From: Strongylocentrotus purpuratus
Lineage: Eukaryota > Echinodermata > Echinoidea > Camarodonta > Strongylocentrotidae
DNA length: 64,000 bases
Reading direction: 5' to 3'
Assembly (NCBI RefSeq): GCF_000002235.5
Contig: NW_022145605.1
Coordinates: forward strand, 33,625,266 to 33,689,265
Below, piece by piece: positions 10,193 to 19,840 of this stretch. Made by a program: the position numbers and the translations under genes. The notes under the pieces are model-generated. The model was given only the letters and a program-made list of their open reading frames with translations, made no database searches and was not told where the DNA came from. Numbering within the stretch: the first letter of the stretch is position 1; every line of letters begins with the position of its first letter.

Positions 10193-11369
10193 CTACCTAA
10201 GACGAAAATCCAATTGAAACCAATTGAACACCAATTGAAATTTCAATTGGTATCAATTGGTTTCAATTGGTATCAATTCGTTTCAATTGGTTTCAATTGG
10301 TCTCAATAGGTTTTAACAGGTTTCAATGGGACTTTAATAGGACTTCAGATGGTTTCAATTGGTCCAGATTGGCCCCATTGGACAAATTGGCCCCATTGGC
10401 CCCATTGGCCTAGGTCCCATTAGACTTTAATGGGTCCCCAATTGGTTTCAATTGGTCCAGATTGGCCCCATTGGACAAATTGGCCCCATTGGCCCCATTG
10501 GCCTAGGCCCCATTAGACTTTAATGGGTCCCCAATTGGTTTCAATTGGACCAATTGGCCTTCATTTGGACTTCAATTGGTCCAATTGAAACCAATTGAAA
10601 TTCCATTAAAGTCTAATAGGGCCAATTGAAATCAATAGAAACCAATAGGACCAATGCTAAATAGAAACCAGTTGGACCAATAGAAACCATTAGGACCAAT
10701 AAGACCAATAAAAAACAATATGACCAATAGGTCCAATAGAAACCAACAGAAACCAATAGAAACCAACAAATCTAGGCATCTCATGAATATTCATTATCAC
10801 TTTACACGTGTCACAGAAAAATAAATTTATCATGATTTGTTAAGCAAATTATGACAATGCACATCAATTTTGTGATTTCTATTTTCCTCTGGCAATTATT
10901 AACCAATAGATTATTTTGTCTGATCATGTTACAATTACATTCACGTTTTAGCAATAGATATATTGATTATAGATCTATGATTAGGCTACTAACCAAGAAA
11001 CAACATGCATATTTAGTATATATAGTCTATATGTGTCCGAGCCTGTGTCACTGTAAATGTAACTCTTGAATTCACTTCAAATAATCTATGTGATGAAGTT
11101 AATGCAAATGAGATTGGAATATACCGAATTGGTGGACAGTTGCCAATATCGATTATGAAGTATCAGTAATTTATCACTGGTTCTTCTAACTGGATCGAAT
11201 TACCAATTGAATCCCCATTGAATGCCCCCATTGAATCCCAATTCAATACCAATTGGCAATTTGGAGTACATGGAAAGTGAAACAATGGGTTTCCATTTAC
11301 TCCAAATTGCCAATTGGGATTCAATGGGGACATTCAATGGGGATTCAATTGGATTTTCGTCTTGGGTAG
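10193..11369. mobile_element. Inverted-repeat element built of CAATTG motifs
   Basis: The 26-bp ends at 10193-10218 and 11344-11369 are inverted copies with one mismatch (each contains AAGACGAAAATCCAATTGAA). The left interior (10210-10770) is a degenerate array of TTTCAATTGG / CCATTGGCC units that switches strand near 10580. The right interior (11204-11352) is a separate hairpin of ATTGAATCCC units. An AT-rich 400-bp centre separates them. No target duplication was seen and there is no credible protein. The arms made of short direct repeats recall foldback elements. Confidence 0.65.
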
Positions 11370-12298
11370 GACACGCAAACATTATGCATCGTCTCACCTT
11401 CAATTACGTTCGAACTGTCATTTGTTCGATTGTCATTAATGTAACTAAACTATTACAATTTTTATAATATTGTTTCTTGATGTAATATCCTCCATTTCGT
11501 TATGTTGCTTGTTTTCTTATACATTCGTTCATGTGAAATAAATAAATTCACATAAGAAAAGAAAAATATGGTGAACTAGCATAATTCGACAAATTCTGAA
11601 TTTGTCGCTTCATATATTATTCTATATTAAATGCCGGAGCATACAATATTTGTACAATATTCATTAATTGTATTATAAAAAGTACAGGGCAATACGCCCA
11701 TCCTATAAGTTACATGCCTCTCTCCCCCTAATGTTCCTGAATACAAAGGTTCATTAATCCGAAGATTTTTTTTAATTTTGAAGGTTCATAATTTCTAAAA
11801 AATAAAATAGGGGTTATTATAATTCATCAATTCTAAATTATGAAAATTAAATGCGATTTTACATTATTCCCGGAATTATGTACCCTACTTCATTATCAGA
11901 TTATTAGCCCTCGGAATACTGAAGGCTAAATTTCGGCTTTAATTTATGAACGTTTAAATAAAAAAGAACTTTCGGAATAACGAACCTTTGAATGTACATG
12001 TACGAATGCCCCCCCCCCCTCCCATCTCATTATGTTGCCACGAAGGTCAACATGTCAAAGAAAAACATACATTTGATCTAAGATTTTGGCAGATCCTCTG
12101 AATCTGCCACTGATAATGAGTAGTATTCGTTCGTTCGTGTCTCCTTAGATTAAGATTAATGTCTTGATCTTCGGAGTAGTTGCTACAACCGGCCGTGTCA
12201 GACACGTTGCCCCGGGGTGCGAGATATGACTCTTGTAGCGTGCCCCCATTTAAAACAATTATACAATAACAATTAACATCACCTCAAAAATGATTATC
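11370..12298. other. No gene recognised
   Basis: AT-rich intergenic sequence, probably including the 3' untranslated region of the minus-strand GT31 gene. No clear poly(A) signal was picked out. Confidence 0.4.
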
Positions 12299-13447
12299 CT
12301 AATGTACAGAGTTATTCGCATTGATGATGAACGCACTCTCAATTGCATCCCAAACTGTCTTCATTTTAGCACTCGATAATTGTATCATGAAGTAGTCATT
12401 GTGAGGAACTAGCATATTCGGTATTGCCGTTTTGACAGGGTGTCGTTCTCTATACCAGGGTAACTTATCTGTTATGGATATCCTAGTTTTCTGGAGCAGA
12501 GCACCCATGTAGACATCCTCCCACGGTACAGGAGGGGGTATTTCCTTGGAAGCTTGGAAAACCCGAGGTACGACGTCCCATGAAATGATGTACCCATACC
12601 CCTGCGGGTATGTCGGGTACCTGGCCTGAGGATACAGTGTCTTTGGAGTGTAGAACTTCTTAAAGTTGCCATTTGGGTCTCTGAAGGGAATGGCATTGTA
12701 CGTTGCCTCACCTAGTACAAATTCCGAGTGATGTTTTGGGTATGCCTTTGACAGATCTTCGACGAGGGTCAAGATGTCAAACATGACATCGTCGTCCGTC
12801 AGCATCACGAAGTGACTGTTACCGCAGAATGTCATGGCCCATTTGATTCCCATGATGACCTTGATGGTAAGGTTGTGGTAAGAGTCTTCGAAGTCTTCTT
12901 GGATGATGTCCCCATTGGTCTCAGCCTCCTTGACGATATCCGTTTGGTGCACTTCACCATGTGCTTGGAATCCAAGGAGAAACAAGATCCTAGCGGACAC
13001 ATTGTACTTTATGGCTCCCTGAATGTAGGTATTCCTGATGGCATCCCTCAGTTCGGAGTTACCGGGTGCTGATTTCACCAGGACAAGCAATGTCAAGTTT
13101 CCGGAAATATCCACCACCAGGCCACTGGAGTTGCACTTATCCTTGGGATTAATTAGATAGTGATACATGTGGTAATCAATCTTAGACTCCCAGTGTGTAC
13201 GTTCTAGCCAACTTCTAGTGTCCTCATTCTGTGTAGTGTTCTGAGGTGAGCGGTCTAAAGACCGCATGTATTTTGTGAGAATAGTAGATAAACTCATTTT
13301 GTCAGTTGGTAATGTCCCATTCCGAGTCAAGCCTTTTGGAATTTGACTGGTCTGACGAGCGCCGATGAGACAGTAACATAACGCCACCAAACAGATCAAC
13401 ACGATAACGACACTTTTTCTTTTAAGGGCCCGGTATACAAGAGCCAT
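12299..13447 (-). CDS. Beta-1,3-galactosyltransferase-like protein (GT31 family), single exon
   Basis: A type II Golgi glycosyltransferase of 382 residues, expected to transfer a sugar (galactose, GalNAc or GlcNAc) from its UDP donor in beta-1,3 linkage to glycan acceptors. A short basic cytoplasmic tail is followed by a membrane anchor at about 12-29 and a stem, and GT31 motifs follow in order. These are LLVLVKSAPGNSELRDAIRNT (121-140), RILFLLGF (153-160), the metal-binding DDD (218-220), YPTYPQGYGYIIS (277-289) and EDVYMG (310-315). Sequons at N43, N70, N106, N117, N149 and N192 suit a lumenal protein. Length and the intronless form fit B3GALT genes. The start is the first ATG before the anchor. 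It stands alone on its strand here. Donor and acceptor cannot be told from sequence. Confidence 0.93.
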   Translation of the reverse strand: MALVYRALKRKSVVIVLICLVALCYCLIGARQTSQIPKGLTRNGTLPTDKMSLSTILTKYMRSLDRSPQNTTQNEDTRSWLERTHWESKIDYHMYHYLINPKDKCNSSGLVVDISGNLTLLVLVKSAPGNSELRDAIRNTYIQGAIKYNVSARILFLLGFQAHGEVHQTDIVKEAETNGDIIQEDFEDSYHNLTIKVIMGIKWAMTFCGNSHFVMLTDDDVMFDILTLVEDLSKAYPKHHSEFVLGEATYNAIPFRDPNGNFKKFYTPKTLYPQARYPTYPQGYGYIISWDVVPRVFQASKEIPPPVPWEDVYMGALLQKTRISITDKLPWYRERHPVKTAIPNMLVPHNDYFMIQLSSAKMKTVWDAIESAFIINANNSVH

Positions 13448-14066
13448 GATAAATGCAGGTTATTGTAAGTTATGCTAGTTTTTAAGGTAGAAGTGCTCCG
13501 ATGCGTAGGGAAATCCAGTCCTTTCCTCCACAATGTGTTGTAATAAAAACAGACAAATTACACGTATTTATAATCGACTGTATTCAAAGTAAGGCTCGAA
13601 CAGGGCGGGGCGGCACAATCGGGAGCCACTGTGTCACTTCTGCACTTCAAAGACCGCACAAAATGCCTTTTCAAATAAAGAGGGAGAGGGAAAAATAGAG
13701 AGAGAGAGAGGACAGAGAGAAAGAGAGAGGGAGTGAGAGAGATAGAGAGAGATCTGAGAAAAGGTGCGGGTACCTGGTATTTTATACCGATTATGACATG
13801 TTCTTATACTGTCTGGTTATTTGTGGGCTCAATTATTGAGACATAACAGATTCGATTACAAGCTTCACCTTAATCAAAGGAAACTAGAAGGAGACCAGCC
13901 TGTAGGTCCCGTGACCAATCTCTGGGAACAAAGGTTTGAAAGTGTTTTTGTGTTCCCTGATGAATACCGCCATTTTGACTTGGGCTGCCCCCTTGAAAAT
14001 CCCGGGCATTTTCGTGAGGGGTCAACAAAGGTCACACAGGGATAAAAAATCAAATAGTCCCAATCG
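13448..14066. other. Upstream region of the GT31 gene; GA-rich tract
   Basis: This lies 5' of the minus-strand GT31 gene and would hold its promoter or 5' exon, but no element was recognised. A GA-rich simple repeat spans about 13680-13755. A 74-codon frame at 13821-14045 has no known domain and is not supported. Confidence 0.35.
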
Positions 14067-14330
14067 TGTCAATATGCATAACAAATTACTCGTCTGGTCA
14101 TGAGGATTCCAAAAATGTATAGTTTGCTATACCTCCAACCTTAAATGAGGGCGCTATGGTCAAAACTATTGAAAGGTCAACACACTTTCGGCTGGTGGTC
14201 AAATTCACCAACACATTTAACCTTATCAAATTGCATATCAAATTACTCGTCTGGTCATAAGGTTTCCAAAAATGTATAGTTTGCTATACCTCCGACTTTA
14301 AATGAGGGCGCTATGGTCAAAAACGTCAAT
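14067..14330 (+). repeat. Tandem duplication, period about 157 bp
   Basis: AAATTACTCGTCTGGTCAT, AATGTATAGTTTGCTATACC and GAGGGCGCTATGGTCAAAA occur at about 14081-14170 and again at 14238-14325. Two copies are seen, with no coding potential. Confidence 0.8.
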
Positions 14331-14890
14331 GCACTTTAGAAATTGACCAACACAGTTAACACTGTCCGATTCTAATGATTTTAGGGTCTAATAATATGTT
14401 TTCTGACATGGTAAATTCAACTATACAACCTTCAAAAGTAAAAGTGCTTACCTTGACCATGTACATTCAAAATGGCTGCCGTTTCGTAGACAAACATCTA
14501 ACAACTTTTTATCCATGGGTTTGGGGGAAATATCAAGGTTATGGCAACCACTTTTGATTTTAAAAGTTGCTTATTTCAATTTGTTATGTCAGAAAACATA
14601 TTTTAAGCAGATTTATGCACGACGCTACTCGCAAAAACTCAGGAGATTTAGTTCCCTGAGAATGGGTGAGTAATTGATTGAAATATGAGAAGATTAAGTG
14701 AATTTAGTCATTAATTTTGTAAAAGCTGTAATAGTCTTCGTCATCTACGGTAATTTTGTTACATTTTGAGACAGGCTAGGAAAAATATTGCTCTTGAAAT
14801 TGCACTTTGATTTTCATCGTTATGAAGTAGTTTGACTGCGGTTTGCCGTCATTAGGGACTTTTAGATTGACACGACGTGAACGGCTCGGT
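14331..14890. other. No gene recognised
   Basis: No convincing coding region or repeat. Ends next to the first 15-bp minisatellite array. Confidence 0.4.
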
Positions 14891-15240
14891 GTAAAAATGT
14901 CAGAGGAAAAAATGTCAGAGGTAAAAATGTCAGAGGAAAAAATGTCAGAGGTAAAAATGTCAGAGGTAAAAGTGTCAGAGGTAAAAATGTCAAAGGAAAA
15001 AATGTCAGAGGTAAAAATGTCAGAGGAAAAAATGTCAAAGGTAAAAATGTCAGAGGAAAAAATGTCAGAGGAAAAAATGTCAGAGGTAAAAATGTCAGAG
15101 GAAAAAATGTCAGAGGTAAAAATGTCAGAGGTAAAAATGTCAGATGTAAAAATGTCAGAGGAAATAATGTCAGAGGTAAAAATGTCAGAGGAAAAAATGT
15201 CAGAGGTAAAAATGTCAGAGATATAAATGATAGAGGTATA
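14891..15240 (+). repeat. 15-bp minisatellite array 1 (about 22 units)
   Basis: The unit is ATGTCAGAGGWAAAA with A or T at the variable base. It runs from 14897 in exact 15-bp steps and decays at its right edge (GATATAA, GATAGAGGTATAAA). Because 15 is a multiple of three, the array stays open in several frames and yields Met-Ser-Glu repeat proteins that are not real. The same unit forms array 2 at 18670-19065 in opposite orientation. Confidence 0.97.
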
Positions 15241-15528
15241 AAATAAAAACAAAATCATGTGGCAAGTTTGTTATGGTTACACCCGGGTTATATATTAGGC
15301 TTATCGAAAAAGAACAGCGAGGGATATTCTGCAGTCGTTATTTCACCGCTGCTTTATTTTCCACTTTCCCAGTTTAAATTTATTTACCTTTCGGCCCCAA
15401 ATTGTGACTTTTTGCCCGATTATTGCCGAAGGAAGACGACGGGGGGGGGGGGGGGTATTCTTCTTCTGGGGCACGGTGACCCGGCTGCTCTCCCCTTTCT
15501 CTTATATATATATATGCTTTGCTTTATA

Positions 15529-15635
15529 CAAGGGCGTACGCAGGATTTTTTTAAGGGGGGGGGGGTTTAAAATCGGGCCCAATATATTTTGCTCCCGAAA
15601 AATTTAAAATCGCGCCGGCCGAAAAGTCGGTCGGT

Positions 15636-15678
<43 letters not shown>

Positions 15679-15754
15679 GGGTAAGCGGACACTTTTTTTT
15701 TTTTGGAGTCCAAAAAAAATCGCAACGACTCAGCCAGCCGAAAAGTCGCTCAGT

Positions 15755-15785
<31 letters not shown>

Positions 15786-16043
15786 AAGCGGACACTTTTT
15801 TTTTTGGGGGGGGGGGGTCTCGAAATTTGAAAATTTGACATTTTTCTTCGTTGGGGGGGGGGGTAAGGTCACCTTTTTAGGTTAGCCGTGGGTATATATT
15901 TTTTTTTTTTTTTTTTTTAAATAATAAAAAAAAGCGGACACTTTTTTTTTTTTTTTGGGGGGGGGGTCTCGAATTTGAAAATTTGACATTTTTCTTCGTT
16001 GGGGGGGGGGGGGTAAGGTCACCTTTTTTAGGTTAGCCGTGGG

Positions 16044-16077
<34 letters not shown>

Positions 16078-16223
16078 TTTTAAATAATAAAAAAAAAAAA
16101 TTAAAAAAAAAATCTAAAGGGGGGGGGGGGTTTAGGTTTTTTTTAGGGGGGTTTACACACATAAAAATACCAAAGGGGGTGGGTTTGAACCCCCAAACCC
16201 CCCCCCCCCTGCGTACGCCCCTG
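15529..16223. mobile_element. hAT-type MITE with 8-bp target duplication
   Basis: The inverted termini are CAAGGGCGTACGCAGG (15529-15544) and the complement CAGGGGCGTACGCAGG (16208-16223). An exact 8-bp duplication GCTTTATA flanks the element at 15521-15528 and 16224-16231, as expected for hAT transposition. The 695-bp interior has no transposase. It contains G runs of 42 (15636-15677) and 30 (15755-15784) and two rounds of internal duplication around GTAAGCGGACAC. Open frames across it are poly-Gly or poly-Pro artefacts. Confidence 0.9.
15605..16090 (+). repeat. Internal tandem duplications within the hAT MITE
   Basis: One pair is GCCGAAAAGTCG...GTAAGCGGACAC at about 15618-15695 and 15738-15795. 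A second pair is a unit of about 148 bp starting GCGGACAC at 15786 and 15934, carrying TTTGACATTTTTCTTCGTTG and GGTTAGCCGTGGGTATAT. Copies differ mainly in homopolymer length. Confidence 0.85.
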
Positions 16224-16231
16224 GCTTTATA

Positions 16232-16524
16232 TATCCTTCCGAACAGTGGTCAATGCCTAGGCAGAGCAGGCAGGTAATGACTACTATTATGTAATTTCCA
16301 ATAAAAGTATATTTCCGACAATTCCCCTTTCTTGTGGGCTTGGTATTTTGATACTCTGAAACAAAGCAGAAAGCCATGTTATCAATGCTAAACCCATCAC
16401 ATTCCCGAAGTGCGCGCGTTGCAATAAAATATTGTCGATTACTATTGCGGTATAAAATAGTCTGGGAGAAAATCAATAAGCAGCTTTGTTACTCGATACA
16501 AAGCAGAAAGCCGCCCATGTTACA
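16232..16524. other. No gene recognised
   Basis: Short spacer in the centre of the candidate foldback element, with no supported coding region. Confidence 0.4.
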
Positions 16525-16910
16525 TCAATTAAAGAGAAGGTTGAGTTCTGGGGAAAGGTGAACAATAATTTGTGAGCGTTTGTTATCATTCTTATTATGC
16601 AAGTGTGGAAGAACATCAAAGAAAAAAGTTATTCCCTAAAAATCTATTTCAAAGGACTTCATATCCAATATATGACAAGTAACAGCTTTAAAATGAGGCC
16701 CGATTTGTATGCCATTATGTTTGTGTAGTCCCATATCAATATCTTTCTGTGTACAGTGCTTGTTACTTTACGAAGACTGGGCCAAAGTTGTTATCATTTT
16801 GATGACTCCAAAACCTTGCACTACACACCAATACTTACATGTTTATGCTAGATGATCAACCTTTTCTGATTGCTTCCACACCGTTTCTTTCATGACTACA
16901 CTCAATGGAT
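16525..16910 (+). mobile_element. Partial copy of the TTAA MITE
   Basis: Starts TTAAAGAGAAGGTTGAGTTC and follows the 8219-8609 element throughout (GTGTACAGTGCTTGT, TAGATGATCAACCTTTTCTG). It loses the right terminal repeat near 16905. The TTAA target is visible at the left end only. Confidence 0.8.
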
Positions 16911-17019
16911 ACATAATAATACAAATATGGAGGAAACAATATTGGCAAAAGGGAAACAAGAAAGAGGGGTGTACATTGGGTTATATTGAACGGAATAGTT
17001 AATGGAGTAAACAACTTTT

Positions 17020-17042
17020 TTTTTTTTTTAGGGGGGGGGGGG
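17020..17042. repeat. T run followed by G run
   Basis: A run of about 13 T followed by about 12 G. Confidence 0.9.
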
Positions 17043-17128
17043 TAGCTTGTTGTTAAGGTTCATCGTTACTATAGGACTGTTGTGCTCTAGTTCAGAATGT
17101 TTCTGTGCGAGTTCGTTAGTGGTGACAC

Positions 17129-17315
17129 GACATTTGCTCCTGCGACGATTGCTTCGTCTAAGATGTAGGGTTAGGGTTAGGGTTTTCAATAGGGTTTTAT
17201 GTTAGGTTTAGGGTTAGGTTTAGGGTAGGGTATAGTGTTGAATCCAGGGTTGAAGTTAGCCATTCGATTAGTGTATGAAATTTACAGCGGAGCAATTGTC
17301 GCCGGAGCAAATGTC
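17129..17315. mobile_element. MITE-like inverted repeat enclosing telomere-like motifs
   Basis: GACATTTGCTCCTGCGACGA at 17129-17148 is mirrored near 17296-17315 by the complement of GACATTTGCTCCGGCGACAA. Between the arms lies a TTAGGG-rich stretch. No coding sequence and no target duplication were seen. Confidence 0.65.
17164..17230 (+). repeat. Degenerate telomere-type TTAGGG repeats
   Basis: GTAGGGTTAGGGTTAGGG is followed by TTAGGTTTAGGG variants. Only a few perfect units, inside a small inverted-repeat element. It is not a chromosome end. Confidence 0.75.
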
Positions 17316-18669
17316 ATGGAATCTCGTTAGTTTGTCAATGCATGCTCCGATTATCATTCAAATAATTGCCTCCAGGATTTTTATATTTCCGGCCCTTTGC
17401 GTTCTTCGGATTTAATAAAGATGTCGAGTGAAAGAGTTAAAGATGGAAAGACCACAAATGTGAGAGTTATGTACGTTACGAGGCCGATGGGTATTGCCGG
17501 AAAGCTCAACTCTGGAGGTTAATTAAGTTCGCAAAATTAATAAAGTTCCTTTCGACATGGGTGTGTATGGTGCCGGGGATTATTTTGACGCAATGCGTCG
17601 TAGTGACACGCCCGTATAAGGGGTCACACGTGTCGGAGGGTTTAAAATGGGGATGAGCTTCTGAATCGAGCCCGCTCCCCCCCCCCCCCCCCCCAACTCG
17701 GTGTTATTTAGGGTACGCATATGCTTGTTCCCTCTTTTTGAAAGCACCCCCTATCTGAGGACTGCCATTTCCGAACCCCCTTTCGCGGGCTTTTCGCGGG
17801 CTTTTCCTGCCTTGGAGACCCCCCTAAATCATGAGAAATGCTCAATGTACCCCCCTAAATTCGGAATAATTTCTCAGGAGTCCAAAGAGATGAGAGAAAA
17901 AAAAAAAAAACAACACCCCCTTTTTAAAGAAATATCCGGGTGAAAAGTTAATACACCCCTTTTCTTTTACAAATCTCGGGCCGGACTTTGTCGCACCAAA
18001 AATACCCCTTCTGGCCTTGGCTTTAGATTACCGGACATTTGGTAACATGCATGGGGTCTGTCCGTTCTCGGAGTGGGGGGCCGGGGAATCGAGACGGTCT
18101 TTTACTTTTTGGAGCGGGTTTTTAGTTTTCGGAGCGAGTTTTCACTTTTCGGGCGACTTCTTGGTTTTTCTCATTCTTACTCCACTTCCTTTGCCGCCAT
18201 GAGGTGTTAAAGCTTTAGCAGAGTTCGGGGCGCCCAGCCTATATAACTTTTCGTGATTCCTCGTGATTATATGTAATTATTTGTACTGAATGCACTACTC
18301 ACTTTAACACTTGACTTTTGTCGAGAACTTTCATTTCTTCGTTTGGACTTTGTTCGTCTCTGGAACGTTACACGGGCTAGGTTGTAGGCTGCCACCGACC
18401 AAACCGGTCCGTTTCACACCAACCAATTCAAAATATCAAAAAATGTTAGACATTCATACATTATATGCAAGCCTGATCACACAAAAAAATAAATTTCAAA
18501 ATCTATTTATCCTCAGGACATGAACGAAATACAACACACAGCCATTAATAAAATGTACATTATGGAAGAAAGGAATATAATAGACTATCCCATGCAGTAG
18601 CTGTACGTCTCGACATTCTGTGTGATAAAAGTGCTGAGATATTATGACGGCACTCATTTTTTTTTGCTT
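17316..18669. other. No gene recognised; right part of the candidate foldback centre
   Basis: Contains a C run at about 17678-17695 and C-rich/A-rich low-complexity text. The open frames at 17701-18202 and 18311-18523 show no domain and look like repeat-derived noise. Confidence 0.4.
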
Positions 18670-19065
18670 GTACCTCTAACATTTTTACCTCTGACATTTT
18701 TACCTCTGACATTTTTACCTCTGACATTTTTACCTCTGACATTTTTTCCTCTGACATTTTAACCTCTGACATTTTTACCTCTGACATTTTTTCCTCTGAC
18801 ATTTTTACCTGTGACATTTTTTCCTCTGACATTTTTACCTCTGACATTTTTACCTCTGACATTTTTTCCTCTGACATTTTTTCCTCTGACATTTTTTCCT
18901 CTGACATTTTTACCTCTGACATTTTTACCTCTGACATTTTTACCTCTGACATTTTTTCCTCTGACATTTTTTCCTCTGACATTTTTACCTCTGACATTTT
19001 TACCTCTGACATTTTTACCTCTGACATTTTTGGCTCTGACATTTTTTCCTCTGACATTTTTACCT
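18670..19065 (-). repeat. 15-bp minisatellite array 2 (about 26 units), inverted relative to array 1
   Basis: This is the same unit as array 1 on the minus strand (ATGTCAGAGGWAAAA). Units carry the A or T variant in blocks of five. The open frames in either direction (Met-Ser-Glu, Gly-Lys-Asn-Val-Arg or Leu-Thr-Phe-Pro repeats) are artefacts of the 15-bp period. Confidence 0.97.
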
Positions 19066-19109
19066 GGCACCCACGGCCCAGTCACGCGGCAGTCCACGCT
19101 CTCGTCGTC

Positions 19110-19335
19110 TACTCTCTAACAAAAATCTAGTGAGTACAGACGTCACTCCTCTGGAGAGTGAAAATGTAGTGGAAATAGAGTGAACATTCACTCTTTTCTT
19201 CTTAGAGAGCACTCTAAAATCAATTGATTTTCACTCTTAAACAAGTGATCACGGACGTCACTCCCAAGAAAGTGAAAATAGAGTGAAAATTCACTCTTTT
19301 TTTTTTTTAAGAGAGTAAGTCCCGATTTCACCCTA
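19110..19335. repeat. GAGTGAAAATAGAGTGA-type repeat, two diverged copies
   Basis: GACGTCACTCC...GAGTGAAAAT...TTCACTCTTTT occurs at about 19139-19200 and again at about 19255-19315. It is rich in short complementary GAGTG/CACTC pieces. No gene. Confidence 0.6.
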
Positions 19336-19363
19336 GTACTCCAGATAGGGCCCCAGGGGTTCC

Positions 19364-19840
19364 TGGTTGGTTGGTTGGTTGGTTTTATTTTATATATTAT
19401 TTTATTTTTATATAATACATACAAGAATACAATTTACAAATAAATACAAATCAAGAATTAAAAACGGCTGGAATGCTCTATTCAGAGCCATTATCAAAAT
19501 GACTCTGTTCTTCCTAGAGGTCAAGAAATAATTAAACATAAAAAGAAAACACAAAATATCTTTATAAAAACTCCCAAACCCCCTACATCACATTATGAAT
19601 ACCAGTATACGACTGTTACCATCCCTTCCCCCTCCCCATTCACACCAAAAGTTTATACATCAAAATCTAGTATCCATTCATTTAGGCAATGCCGAAATAG
19701 ATTGAGTGTGTTCAGTCTACGTAAGTTAATCGGTATTAAATTCATTATACAATTTAAATCCGCGATAAAAGAATGTTCATTTACAATAATTAGTTTAAGG
19801 TTTGGGCAAGACTAAGTTATCGACAAGCTTTGGAGTTGAA
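19364..19840 (-). mobile_element. LINE 3' end with (AACC)n tail
   Basis: On the minus strand the sequence ends in AAAATAAAACCAACCAACC, a short tandem tail as on CR1/L2-like LINEs. Upstream on the same strand lies a short stretch translating to NLRRLNTLNLFRHCLNEW. Only the 3' end is present. Confidence 0.5.

Larger units (their letters stand above)
14891..19065. mobile_element. Candidate TU-like foldback composite element
   Basis: Two arrays of the same 15-bp unit face each other as inverted arms of about 350 and 395 bp around 3.4 kb. Sea urchin TU elements are described as foldback transposons whose inverted repeats have an outer domain of short tandem repeats and whose middle segments are mosaics of other dispersed repeats. 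The middle here fits that picture, with a hAT-like MITE (15529-16223), part of a TTAA MITE (16525-16910) and a telomere-motif MITE (17129-17315). The inner array edges decay alike, TGATAGAGGTATAA against TGTTAGAGGTACAA. No target duplication or transposase was found, so two independent arrays remain possible. Confidence 0.5.

Noticed and set aside
12472-13072. Additional frames inside the GT31 gene on both strands
   Set aside because: They overlap a well-supported gene and have no recognisable products.
14776-15258. Long open frames of Met-Ser-Glu and Ser-Asp-Ile-Phe repeats on both strands
   Set aside because: The 15-bp period is a multiple of three and lacks stops, so every reading stays open. 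There are no gene signals.
15551-15885. Poly-Pro and poly-Gly open frames
   Set aside because: Encoded by the G homopolymers of the hAT MITE.
17164-17230. Telomere or chromosome end
   Set aside because: Only a few perfect TTAGGG units, degenerate and flanked by ordinary sequence on both sides.
18560-19119. Open frames of Gly-Lys-Asn-Val-Arg, Leu-Thr-Phe-Pro and Met-Ser-Glu repeats
   Set aside because: Same minisatellite artefact. Three overlapping frames on two strands cannot all be genes.
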